Shown here in pieces: positions 40,657-50,506 of a DNA stretch of 64,000 bases. The stretch lies in assembly GCF_014946725.1 (NCBI RefSeq), contig NZ_JACFXY010000003.1, positions 1 to 64,000 on the forward strand, in the 5' to 3' direction. Source of the DNA: Mixta mediterraneensis (GTDB lineage: Bacteria > Pseudomonadota > Gammaproteobacteria > Enterobacterales > Enterobacteriaceae). Made by a program: the position numbers and the translations under genes. How positions within the stretch are numbered: position 1 is the stretch's first letter; the number at the start of each line of letters is the position of its first letter. Under the pieces are notes generated by a model that was not told the DNA's origin, ran no database searches, and saw only the letters and a list, made by a program, of their open reading frames with translations.

Positions 40657-42635
40657 CGTTGAAACCTGGCCGTATTGCGCCGTTAGGCGCCAGTTACGAT
40701 GGCAAAGGCGTCAATTTTACGCTGTTCTCGCAACATGCTGAGCGTGTTGAACTTTGCCTTTTCGACGATTTCGGCCTTGAGCAACGTTTTGATTTACCGG
40801 GCTGCCACGACGGGATCTGGCACGGCTATTTTTCCGCGCTCAAGCCGGGGCAGCGTTATGGGTACCGCGTACACGGTCCCTGGGCGCCGGAACATGGGCA
40901 TCGCTTTAACCCAGCAAAGCTGTTAGTCGATCCCTGCGCTCGCGCAGTCGTGGATGATGTGCCGGATGATTCGCGCTTCAACGGTGGCGAGACCGCACCT
41001 GATCTGCTGGACAATGCGGCGTTAGCGCCAAAGTCGCTGGTGATTGCGGAAGATTTCGACTGGGAAGATGACGTCGCACCTAACACGCCCTGGGGTAAAA
41101 CGGTTATTTACGAAGCCCATGTGCGGGGATTCACTAAACAGCATCCGGAAATTCCGGAAACGCTGCGCGGGACTTACGCGGCGCTGGGCCATCCTGTTAT
41201 GGTGGATTATCTGCGCCATCTTGGTATTACTGCGCTTGAACTGCTGCCGGTTGCCCATTTCGCCAGCGAGCCACGGCTCTTGCATCTGGGCTTGAGCAAT
41301 TACTGGGGCTACAACCCGTTTGCCCTGTGGGCGATCGATCCGCGTTATGCCTCCGGTCAGGAAGGTTTAACGCCCTTACAGGAGTTTCAGCAGGCGGTAA
41401 AAAACCTGCACGCCGCAGGCATCGAGGTCTTGCTGGACGTGGTGTTTAACCACACCGCCGAGCTAGAGGAGATCGGCCCGACGCTCTCTATGCGCGGCGT
41501 TGATAATGCCAGCTATTACTGGCTGAACGAGCAGGGCGAGTACCAAAACTGGACCGGCTGTGGTAACACGCTCAATCTCCATCATCCACGCGTGATGGAG
41601 TGGATGCTGGAAGCGTTGCGTTATTGGGTACGCGTTGGCCATGTTGATGGCTTTCGCTTTGATCTTGCCACGGTGCTGGGCCGCACGCCGGATTACCAGC
41701 GTGATGCGCCGCTGTTCGCAGCGATACGGGCCTGTCCGTTGCTGTCGAAGGTCAAGCTTATCGCCGAGCCTTGGGATACCGGTCCCGAAGGGTATCAGGT
41801 TGGCAACTTTCCGCCGCCATTTGTTGAATGGAACGATCGGTTTCGTGATACCGCGCGGCGCTACTGGCTGCAAGGCGAAATAAGCAACGGTGAGTTTGCC
41901 CGGCGTTTTGCCGCTTCCAGCGATCTCTTTCAGCATGAGACACGTTGTCCGCATGCCACGATCAATCTGATTACCGCTCATGATGGCTTCACGCTATGTG
42001 ATCTGGTGAGTTTCAATAAAAAGCACAACGAAGCCAACGGTGAAGATAACCGCGACGGCCACGACAGCAATTACAGCCACAATCATGGCAAAGAGGGGCT
42101 GAACGTTAGCTTCGATGTGTTTGAACGCCGCCGCCGCAGCCTGCACGGTTTGCTTACCACGCTGCTGCTGGCGCAAGGAACGCCCATGCTGCTGGCGGGC
42201 GATGAGCGCGGCAATAGCCAGTACGGCAATAACAATGCCTACTGTCAGGATAACGTACTGAGCTGGCTCGACTGGCAGGCGGATGATAAAGGTCTGGTTG
42301 ATTTCACCGCTGCCTTGATCCACCTACGCCAGCGTATTCCTGCGCTGACCGGAGATCGCTGGTGGCAGGAAGATGACGGTAATGTGCAGTGGCTCAATGC
42401 CAGCGGCAAGCCATTGCAGCACGAAGAATGGACGCAGGGGGCGCATAGATTGCAGATCCTGCTCTCCGGCCGCTGGTTAATAACAATAAACGCCACGGAC
42501 TCGGTGAGTAATATCGTCTTACCAGACGGAGAATGGTATGCCCTTCCTCCTTTCGCCGGGGATGATAATCCCATCCTGTTAACTGTCTGGCATGGTCCCG
42601 CACACGGTGTGTGCGTGTTCCAAAAGCAATCATAA
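40653..42635 (+). CDS. glgX: Glycogen debranching enzyme GlgX
   Basis: 660 residues. Hydrolyses alpha-1,6 bonds of phosphorylase-limit glycogen. CBM48 domain (about 1-140), then a GH13 barrel with [17 protein letters not shown] (nucleophile Asp) and AEPWDTG (acid Glu), and TAHDGFTL. Length as in E. coli (657). Intact, although its upstream partner glgB carries a stop; translation may be affected by polarity. Confidence 0.94.
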   Translation: MTLKPGRIAPLGASYDGKGVNFTLFSQHAERVELCLFDDFGLEQRFDLPGCHDGIWHGYFSALKPGQRYGYRVHGPWAPEHGHRFNPAKLLVDPCARAVVDDVPDDSRFNGGETAPDLLDNAALAPKSLVIAEDFDWEDDVAPNTPWGKTVIYEAHVRGFTKQHPEIPETLRGTYAALGHPVMVDYLRHLGITALELLPVAHFASEPRLLHLGLSNYWGYNPFALWAIDPRYASGQEGLTPLQEFQQAVKNLHAAGIEVLLDVVFNHTAELEEIGPTLSMRGVDNASYYWLNEQGEYQNWTGCGNTLNLHHPRVMEWMLEALRYWVRVGHVDGFRFDLATVLGRTPDYQRDAPLFAAIRACPLLSKVKLIAEPWDTGPEGYQVGNFPPPFVEWNDRFRDTARRYWLQGEISNGEFARRFAASSDLFQHETRCPHATINLITAHDGFTLCDLVSFNKKHNEANGEDNRDGHDSNYSHNHGKEGLNVSFDVFERRRRSLHGLLTTLLLAQGTPMLLAGDERGNSQYGNNNAYCQDNVLSWLDWQADDKGLVDFTAALIHLRQRIPALTGDRWWQEDDGNVQWLNASGKPLQHEEWTQGAHRLQILLSGRWLITINATDSVSNIVLPDGEWYALPPFAGDDNPILLTVWHGPAHGVCVFQKQS

Positions 42636-42645
42636 GGAGTCAGGC

Positions 42646-43938
42646 ATGGTTAAATTAGACAGAACAGAACACCTGATGCTGGCCCGCCAGCTCCCTACAC
42701 AAACGGTTGCCCTGATCCTCGCAGGAGGACGTGGCACGCGCCTGGTTGACCTGACGGCAAACCGCGCCAAACCTGCGGTACACTTCGGCGGCAAGTTTCG
42801 CATCATCGACTTTGCGCTCTCCAACTGTATCAACTCGGGGATCCGCCGTATTGGCGTGATTACGCAATATCAGTCGCATACGCTGACGCAGCATATTCAG
42901 CGGGGCTGGTCGATTCTCAACGAAGAGATGAACGAGTTTGTCGATCTGCTGCCCGCACAGCAGCGCTTCTCTACCGAGCACTGGTATCGCGGCACCGCGG
43001 ATGCCGTAACGCAAAACCTCGATATTATTCGCCGCTATCAGGCGCAATATATCGTGATTCTGGCCGGGGACCACATCTATAAAATGGACTACTCGCGCAT
43101 GTTGCTGGATCACGTTGGCAAAAACGCGAAATGCACCATTGCCTGCTTACCGGTGCCGGTACATGAAGCCACGGCGTTTGGCGTCATGGCGGTGAACGAA
43201 GAGAACATAGTAGTCGATTTTGTTGAGAAACCACCAAAACCGCCAACCATGCCGGGAGACGATACCAAAGCGCTGGCCAGCATGGGGATTTATGTTTTTA
43301 ACGCAGATTACCTCTATCAGCTGCTCGAAGAAGATCAACAAGCGCCTAACTCGAATCACGATTTTGGTAAGGACATCCTGCCAAAAATTGTAGCGAGTGG
43401 TGAAGGTTACGCCCATTCGTTTGCCCTTTCCTGCGTGCAAATGGACGACGAAGCACCGCCTTACTGGCGCGATGTCGGGACCCTGGAAGCCTACTGGCGT
43501 GCCAACCTTGACCTGGCTTCGGTCACGCCGGAGCTGGATATGTATGACCATACCTGGCCCATTCGTACGCACATGGAGCCGCTGCCACCTGCGAAGTTTG
43601 TACAGGACCGCTCCGGTAGTCATGGCATGACGATGAACTCCTTAGTCTCCGGCGGCTGCATCATTTCTGGTTCAGTGGTGGTGAATTCGGTTTTATTCCC
43701 GCGCGTACGCATTAATTCATTTTGCAATATTGATTCCACCGTGCTGCTGCCTGATGTGGTCGTGGGCCGATCCTGTCGTCTACGCCGCTGTGTGATTGAT
43801 CGTGCCTGCGTGCTGCCAGAAGGCATGGTGGTTGGCGAAAATCCTGATGAAGACAGCCGGCGGTTTCACCGTTCGGAAGAGGGCATCGTACTGGTCACCC
43901 GTGCCATGTTGGCCAAACTGGCTAATGCGGGACAGTAA
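42646..43938 (+). CDS. glgC: Glucose-1-phosphate adenylyltransferase GlgC
   Basis: 430 residues. Makes ADP-glucose, the committed step of glycogen synthesis, normally activated by fructose-1,6-bisphosphate. GGRGTRL (27-33), [19 protein letters not shown] and the C-terminal beta-helix are present. The start at 42646 follows AAGGAG. Odd: the E. coli sequence [15 protein letters not shown] reads [15 protein letters not shown], so Lys39, the activator-binding residue of the E. coli enzyme, is Asn. This would weaken allosteric activation if the residue has the same role here. Confidence 0.94.
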   Translation: MVKLDRTEHLMLARQLPTQTVALILAGGRGTRLVDLTANRAKPAVHFGGKFRIIDFALSNCINSGIRRIGVITQYQSHTLTQHIQRGWSILNEEMNEFVDLLPAQQRFSTEHWYRGTADAVTQNLDIIRRYQAQYIVILAGDHIYKMDYSRMLLDHVGKNAKCTIACLPVPVHEATAFGVMAVNEENIVVDFVEKPPKPPTMPGDDTKALASMGIYVFNADYLYQLLEEDQQAPNSNHDFGKDILPKIVASGEGYAHSFALSCVQMDDEAPPYWRDVGTLEAYWRANLDLASVTPELDMYDHTWPIRTHMEPLPPAKFVQDRSGSHGMTMNSLVSGGCIISGSVVVNSVLFPRVRINSFCNIDSTVLLPDVVVGRSCRLRRCVIDRACVLPEGMVVGENPDEDSRRFHRSEEGIVLVTRAMLAKLANAGQ

Positions 43939-44000
43939 GCGATAAGCGGCACACGCAATCGGCACGCGGATCGTGCCTGATAAACTTAATGAGGTCGAGG

Positions 44001-45434
44001 ATGCAGGTTTTACATGTCTGTTCAGAACTTTTTCCGCTGCTCAAAACTGGCGGGCTGGCTGATGTAGTCGGGGCATTACCTCAGGCACAAATTGCGGGTG
44101 GAACGGATACGCGGGTGCTGATTCCCGCGTTTCCAGCATTGCGCAAAGGCATAACGGAGACGCAAGTCGTCGCGGAGCTAAACACCTTTGCCGGTGATGT
44201 GCGCTTACTTTTTGGACATTTCAATGGTGTGGGCATTTATATGATCGATGCCCCAGGACTGTATGAGCGACCGGGAAGCCCCTACCACGACGAATCTCAG
44301 TTCGCTTACGTTGATAATTATCTGCGTTTTGCGCTGCTCGGCTGGATGGGATGTGAGCTGGCGTGTGGGCTCGATACCTACTGGCGTCCTGACATCGTAC
44401 ATGCGCATGACTGGCATGCGGGCCTTACCTGCGCCTATATGGAAGCACGGGGTCGCCCGGCAAAATCAGTATTTACAGTGCATAATCTGGCCTATCAGGG
44501 GCTCTTTTCTGCCCATCATCTGGATCAGATTCAGCTACCCTGGTCGTTCTTCAATATGCACGGCTTAGAGTTTTTTGGACAAATTTCTTATCTGAAAGCC
44601 GGTCTGTTTTATGCCGATCATGTCACGGCAGTTAGCCCAACTTATGCTCATGAGATCACCTCGGCGGAGTTTGGTTATGGCATGGAAACACTACTGGCGC
44701 AGCGCATGCTTGAAGGGCGCCTAAGCGGCGTGCTCAACGGGGTTGATCCCTCCATTTGGGACCCAGCGCATGATTTGCTACTCAGTGCGCGTTACAACCG
44801 TGACACGCTGGAAGCTAAGGCAGAAAACAAGCGTCAGCTCCAGATCGCCATGGGGCTGAAAGTGGATGAAAAAGCGCCGGTATTCGCGGTTATCAGTCGT
44901 CTGACGCGTCAGAAAGGGCTGGATTTAGTGCTCGAAGCGTTACCTGGCCTGCTGGCGCAAGGGGGGCAACTAGTGCTGCTTGGGCAGGGCGATGCGGAGT
45001 TGCAGCAGGGCTTTTTAGCGGCTGCGGCAGAGCATCCCGGCAGCGTGGGGGTGCAGATTGGCTATCACGAAGCATTCTCACACCGCATTGTTGGTGGCGC
45101 TGATGTCATTATGGTGCCAAGCCGCTTTGAGCCTTGCGGCTTAACGCAGTTATACGGCTTGAAATATGGCACCTTGCCGCTGGTGCGAAGAACCGGTGGC
45201 CTGGCCGATACGGTTAACGACAGTTCGTTAGAGAATCTGGCGGATGGTATCGCCAGTGGTTTTAGTTTTGAGGACAGTAACGCCTGGTCACTTCTTCGGG
45301 CGATTCGGCGCGCTTTTGTATTGTGGTCCCGGCCCTCGCTATGGCGTTACGTCCAGCGTCAGGCGATGGGAATGGATTTTAGCTGGCAGGTGGCAGCACA
45401 AGCTTATCGCGATCTCTACCAACGTTTGCTGTAA
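44001..45434 (+). CDS. glgA: Glycogen synthase GlgA
   Basis: 477-residue GT5 glucosyltransferase that extends alpha-1,4 chains from ADP-glucose. N-terminal [13 protein letters not shown] (15-27) binds the nucleotide sugar; the C-terminal [27 protein letters not shown] is the second signature. The ATG at 44001 follows GAGG; an upstream in-frame start at 43989 is possible. Intact, 17 bases before glgP. Confidence 0.95.
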   Translation: MQVLHVCSELFPLLKTGGLADVVGALPQAQIAGGTDTRVLIPAFPALRKGITETQVVAELNTFAGDVRLLFGHFNGVGIYMIDAPGLYERPGSPYHDESQFAYVDNYLRFALLGWMGCELACGLDTYWRPDIVHAHDWHAGLTCAYMEARGRPAKSVFTVHNLAYQGLFSAHHLDQIQLPWSFFNMHGLEFFGQISYLKAGLFYADHVTAVSPTYAHEITSAEFGYGMETLLAQRMLEGRLSGVLNGVDPSIWDPAHDLLLSARYNRDTLEAKAENKRQLQIAMGLKVDEKAPVFAVISRLTRQKGLDLVLEALPGLLAQGGQLVLLGQGDAELQQGFLAAAAEHPGSVGVQIGYHEAFSHRIVGGADVIMVPSRFEPCGLTQLYGLKYGTLPLVRRTGGLADTVNDSSLENLADGIASGFSFEDSNAWSLLRAIRRAFVLWSRPSLWRYVQRQAMGMDFSWQVAAQAYRDLYQRLL

Positions 45435-45451
45435 CTGATGAGATACTGGAT

Positions 45452-47899
45452 ATGAATGCACCTTTCACTTACGCCTCACCGACACTGACAGTTGATGCCC
45501 TAAAGCACTCGATTGCTTACAAACTGATGTTCACCATTGGTAAAGATCCCTCGATTGCCAATAAGCACGAATGGCTGAACGCCGCTCTGCTGGCGGTGCG
45601 CGATCGCATGGTGGAACGTTGGCTGCGCTCCAGCCGTGCCCAGCTGTCGCAGGATGTGCGTCAGGTTTATTACCTGTCGATGGAGTTCCTGATGGGCCGC
45701 ACATTAGGAAATGCGCTGTTAGCGATGGGCATTTATGACGATCTCAACCAGGCGCTGGATGAAATGGGGCTTGATCTGGCTGAATTGATGGAAGAGGAGA
45801 ACGATCCCGGCCTCGGTAACGGCGGCTTAGGCCGTCTGGCCGCCTGCTTTCTTGATTCTCTTGCCACACTGGGCATGCCGGGACGGGGTTATGGCATTCG
45901 CTACGATTACGGCATGTTCAAACAAAATATCGTTGATGGTCAGCAGAAGGAATCGCCGGATTACTGGCTGGAATATGGAAATCCGTGGGAATTCCAGCGT
46001 TTCAATACCCGTTATAAGGTGCGGTTTGGCGGACGTATTCAGCATGAGGGCGCTAAGGTGCGCTGGCTGGAAACCGAAGAAATCCTGGCGATGGCTTACG
46101 ATCAAATCATTCCGGGCTTTGATACCGACGCCACCAACACATTGCGGTTATGGGGCTCCCAGGCCAGTAATGAGATCAACCTCGGTAAATTTAATCAGGG
46201 CGATTACTTCGCTGCGGTGGAAGATAAAAACCACTCGGAAAACGTTTCGCGGGTGCTTTATCCTGATGATTCAACCTATTCAGGTCGCGAGCTGCGCTTG
46301 CGGCAGGAATACTTTCTGGTCTCGGCCACCGTACAGGACATCCTGAACCGTCACTGGCGTATGCATCAAACCTGGGACAATCTGGCAGATAAAATTGCGA
46401 TTCACCTCAACGATACGCATCCGGTTTTGGCAATTCCTGAACTGATGCGCTTGCTGATCGATGAACAGAAGTTTAGCTGGGACAACGCTTTTGAAGTGAT
46501 CTGCCAGGTATTCTCTTATACCAACCATACATTGATGACCGAAGCGCTGGAAACCTGGCCTGTGGATATGATTGGTCGGATCCTGCCGCGTCATCTCAGT
46601 ATCATTTTTGAAATTAACGATTATTTCCTGAAAACTATCCAGGATTACTACCCAGATGACTGGGATCTGCTGTCGCGCATTTCCATTATCGACGAAAAAA
46701 ATGGTCGCCAGATTCGTATGGCATGGCTGGCGGTAGTGATCAGTCATAAAGTTAATGGCGTTTCTGAGCTGCATTCCAACCTGATGGTGCAGTCGCTCTT
46801 TGCCGACTTCTCCCGGCTGTTTCCGGGCCGTTTCTGCAACAAAACCAACGGTGTAACACCGCGTCGCTGGCTGGCGCTGGCAAACCCGGCGTTGTCTGAC
46901 GTCCTGGATGAAGAAATTGGTCGTAACTGGCGCACCGAGCTGAGCCAGCTTAATGAGCTGAAAACGCAGATTGATTACCCGGCCTTTATTGAAAAAGTGG
47001 CGGTGGCGAAGCATCAGAATAAACGTCGTCTGGCGGAGTGGGTGGCGAAAAATCTGGATGTCGTGCTTGATCCGAACGCGTTATTTGACGTGCAGATTAA
47101 GCGCATTCACGAGTATAAACGCCAGCTTCTCAACGTGTTACATGTGATTACTCGCTACAATCGCATTAAAGCCGATCCGGATGGCGACTGGACACCGCGT
47201 GTGAATATTTTTGCGGGTAAAGCGGCATCCGCTTATTACGTGGCAAAGCATATCATTCATCTGATCAACGACGTTGCGAAGGTGATCAATAATGATCCGC
47301 AGGTGAAAAACAAGCTGAAAGTGGTCTTTATCCCGAATTACAGTGTCAGCCTGGCGCAGATCATCATCCCGGCTGCCGATCTTTCTGAGCAGATTTCAAC
47401 CGCGGGCACATAAGCCTCTGGTACCAGTAACATGAAGTTTGCGCTGAACGGCGCATTAACTATCGGTACGCTGGATGGCGCTAACGTTGAAATGCTTGAG
47501 CATGTCGGGGAAGAGAATATCTTTATTTTTGGCAATACCACGCCTCAGGTCGAAGCATTACGACGCGACGGTTACAATCCGCGTAAATATTATGAAGAGG
47601 ATGCAGAGCTGCACCAGGTACTGACGCAGATTGCATCCGGCGTATTTAGTCCACAAGAACCGGAACGCTACCGTAATTTGTTCGATTCGCTGGTGAATTT
47701 CGGCGATCACTATCAGCTGTTAGCCGACTACCGCAGCTATGTGGATACGCAGGATAAAGTGGATGCGCTTTATCGCCGACCTGAAGAGTGGCAACGCCGC
47801 GCCGCGCTGAATATCGCAGGGATGGGTTATTTCTCGTCAGACAGGACGATTCAGGAATATGCGGATGAGATCTGGCATATTTCGCCAGTGCGATTGTAG
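45452..47899 (+). pseudogene. glgP: glgP, glycogen phosphorylase, with an in-frame TAA at codon 654
   Basis: Releases glucose-1-phosphate from glycogen ends. The full frame is 815 codons, the same as E. coli, and matches throughout, but codon 654 (47411-47413) is TAA where E. coli has Glu ([15 protein letters not shown] versus [18 protein letters not shown]): GAA to TAA. The truncated 653-residue product stops just before [12 protein letters not shown], whose Lys carries pyridoxal phosphate, so it cannot be active. The rest (DGANVEM and the C-terminus) remains open as 47432-47899. Last gene of the glg operon; repeats begin 40 bases after it. Confidence 0.92.
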
Positions 47900-47939
47900 T
47901 GAAGGTTACGCCTGGCGTGGGAGATCACGCTGTGAAGCG

Positions 47940-48128
47940 TTCCGCCCGCCAGGCGGGGGAGTTAGCACGGTCTGACGGGCCGGTCAGGCACGTAGTGGTT
48001 CACTCCGTGAGGATTCCGCCCGCCAGGCGGGGGAGTCAGCATGGCCTGACGGGCCGGTCAGGCACGTAGTGGCTCACTCCGTGAAAGTTCCGCCCGCCAG
48101 GCGTGGGGAAGTTTCAGCATGGCCTGTG
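47940..48128. repeat. 74-bp GC-rich tandem repeat, two full copies and a partial
   Basis: Copies start at 47940, 48014 and 48088 (period exactly 74). Each begins TTCCGCCCGCCAGGCG and holds a CCCGCC/GGCGGG hairpin and, in the first two, CCTGAC-GGGCCG-GTCAGG (for example 48045-48062), ending near CACTCCGTGA. REP/BIME-like in style, but I do not recognise the family. No coding capacity is supported. Confidence 0.85.
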
Positions 48129-48430
48129 CAGGCGGACGTGTTAAGGGGCTTACGCCCGCCCCTTAACAATCCCGGCGTCCGGCAGCCTTCGCTGTCCCTT
48201 CGTCACTCACTGCGGCCTGACGGACCGTCCGGACTCGCCGTCCTGGCTCGTTCCGGCCTCTCGCCGACGTCCTGTCGGCTCGTCCTGGCCTCCGCTCTCT
48301 CCTCAGCGCGCCGGATGCCTTCTCAGACCGCCTTCTGTGAGTGATAAGTTTTTTCTCGGCCAGGCATTGTCTGTTGGTCAGGAATGCAAAAACTACAAAA
48401 TTATCGCGATGAATTCATAAAAGGAAAAAG
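48129..48430. other. Non-coding GC-rich spacer between the two repeat arrays
   Basis: Contains a perfect hairpin GTTAAGGGG (48140-48148) / CCCCTTAAC (48159-48167) and GCCGAC/GTCGGC (about 48272-48288) in a C/G/T-rich stretch full of short imperfect palindromes, then an AT-richer stretch (48345-48430). Open frames here lack any protein-like features. Confidence 0.5.
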
Positions 48431-50500
48431 CCGCTGTTGCAGCGGGGGATTACCAGAGGCCATCCCGTCCGCTGAGCGGATGAGGGATTTCAGGACGAGC
48501 GGCAGGGAGGCCGCGAAGAGGACGGCATGAGCCAGGACGGCGAATCTATCCGGTCCGTAAAGAAATCGCGAAGAAGCGAAGGCACCGCGCAGCGGCGGGC
48601 GGGCTGGCCGGAAGCGCGGGTCAAGGGTTGCCGCTCTGCAAACCTTGTCGGTCGCCCGCAGCGGCAGTAATGAAACTGCCCGTCTGCCCGGGCGAACGAA
48701 ACCTCACCGCGCTGATCCGCAGCACCAGACAGCCCCTCACCATGCCGGTTCGCGCCACGAATACCTTCTTCAACGTCAGTTGGCGTCCGAACCAAATTAC
48801 CTCCCGGCCTGCACAACGCAGTAAAACAGCGACAGAAAGATACCGCTGTTGCAGCGGGGGATTAACAGAGGCCATCCTGCCCGCTGAGCGGATGAGGGAT
48901 TTCAGTACGAGCGGCAGGGAAGCCGCGAAGAGGACGGCATGAGCCAGGACGGCGAATCCATCCGGTCCGTAAAGAAATCGCGAAGAAGCGAAGGCACCGC
49001 GCAGCGGCGGGCGGGCTGGCCGGAAGCGCGGGTCAAGGGTTGCCGCTTTGCAACCCTTGTCGGTCGCCCGCAGCGGCAGCAATGAAACTGCCCGTCTGCC
49101 TGGGCGAACGAAACCTCGCCGCGCTGATCCGCAGCACCAGGCAACTCCTCACCGCGCCGGTTCGCGCCACGAATACCTTCTTCAACGTCAGTTCGCGTCC
49201 GAACCAAATTACCTCCCGGCCTGCACAACGCAGTAAAACAGCGACAGAAAGATACCGCTGTTGCAGCGGGGGATTAACAGAGGCCATCCCGTCCGCTGAG
49301 CGGATGAGGGATTTCAGGACGAGCGGCAGGGAATCCGTCCGGTCCGTAAAGAAATCCCGAAGAAGCGAAGGCACCGCGTAGCGGCGGGCGGGCTGGCCGG
49401 AAGCGCGGGTCAAGGGTTGCCGCTCTGCAACCCTTGTCGGTCGCCCGCAGCGGCAGTAATGAAACTGCCCGTCTGCCCGGGCGAACGAAACCTCACCGCG
49501 CTGATCCGCAGCACCAGACAAATCCTCACCGCGCCAGATCGCGCCCCGAACAAATCTCTCACCACGCTGGTTCGTGCCACGAATACCCTCTTCAGCGCCG
49601 GTTCGCGTCCGAACCAAACCAGCCGGGTTACCTCCCGGCCTGCACAACGCAGTAAAACAGCGACAGAAAGATACCGCTGTTGCAGCGGGGGGGTTACCAG
49701 AGGCCATCCCGTCCGCTGAGCGGATGAGGGATTTCAGGACGAGCGGCAGGGAGGCCGCGAAGAGGACGGCATGAGCCAGGACGGCGAATCCGTCCGGTCC
49801 GTAAAGAAATCGCGAAGAAGCGAAGGCACCGCGTAGCGGCGGGCGGGCTGGCCGGAAGCGCGGGTCAAGGGTTGCCGCTCTGCAACCCTTGTCGGTCGCC
49901 CGCAGCGGCAGTAATGAAACTGCCCGTCTGCCCGGGCGAACGAAACCTCACCGCGCTGATCCGCAGCACCAGACAAATCCTCACCGCGCCAGATCGCGCC
50001 CCGAACAAATCTCTCACCACGCTGGTTCGTGCCCCGAATACCCTCTTCAGCGCCGGTTCGCGTCCGAACCAAACCAGCCGGGTTACCTCCCGGCCTGCAC
50101 AACGCAGTAAAACAGCGACAGAAAGATACCGCTGTTGCAGCGGGGGGGTTACCAGAGGCCATCCCGTCCGCTGAGCGGATGAGGGATTTCAGGACGAGCG
50201 GCAGGGAAGCCGCGAAGAGGACGGCATGAGCCAGGACGGCGAATCCGTCCGGTCCGTAAAGAAATCGCGAAGAAGCGAAGGCACCGCGCAGCGGCGGGCG
50301 GGCTGGCCGGAAGCGCGGGTCAAGGGTTGCCGCTCTGCAACCCTTGTCGGTCGCCCGCAGCGGCAGTAATGAAACTGCCCGTCTGCCCGGGCGAACGAAA
50401 CCTCACCGCTGGTCTGCGGCATCAGACAACCCCCTCACCGCGCCAGTTCGCGCCCCGAACAAACATTTTCAGCGCCCGTTCGTGCCCGCCCCCCACCTCC
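48431..50500. repeat. Tandem array of a 412-455-bp GC-rich unit, five copies
   Basis: Units start with the hairpin CCGCTG-TTG-CAGCGG at 48431, 48843, 49255, 49674 and 50129; periods are 412, 412, 419 and 455, and the fifth is cut short by the speC 3' end. Units are over 90% alike by eye. Length changes come from a 36-base loss in unit 3 and an extra ~33-base sub-repeat plus a 9-base insertion in units 3 and 4. Indels are not all multiples of three, so the open frames on both strands are unlikely to be genes. Each unit has several stable inverted repeats. Function and family unknown. Confidence 0.95.
49034..49059. repeat. Conserved 10-bp hairpin inside each array unit (unit 2 shown)
   Basis: CAAGGGTTGC (49034-49043), 6-base loop, GCAACCCTTG (49050-49059). 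Also at the same place in the other units; unit 1 has one mismatch. It is followed by nested stems TCGCCCG/CGGGCGA around GGCAGT/ACTGCC. Confidence 0.8.
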
Positions 50501-50506
50501 GCTCGA

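Noticed and set aside
48069..48344. 91-codon plus-strand frame in the spacer between repeat arrays
   Set aside because: Low-complexity product from palindrome-rich DNA, with no recognisable start region or similarity.
48489..50162. Arg/Pro-rich open frames of 100-224 codons on both strands of the tandem array
   Set aside because: They arise from the GC-rich repeat, overlap on opposite strands, and unit-to-unit indels that are not multiples of three break them; no start signals or domains.
48431..50500. CRISPR array
   Set aside because: Units are 412-455 bp with near-identical content; there are no short repeats with unique spacers and no cas genes nearby.
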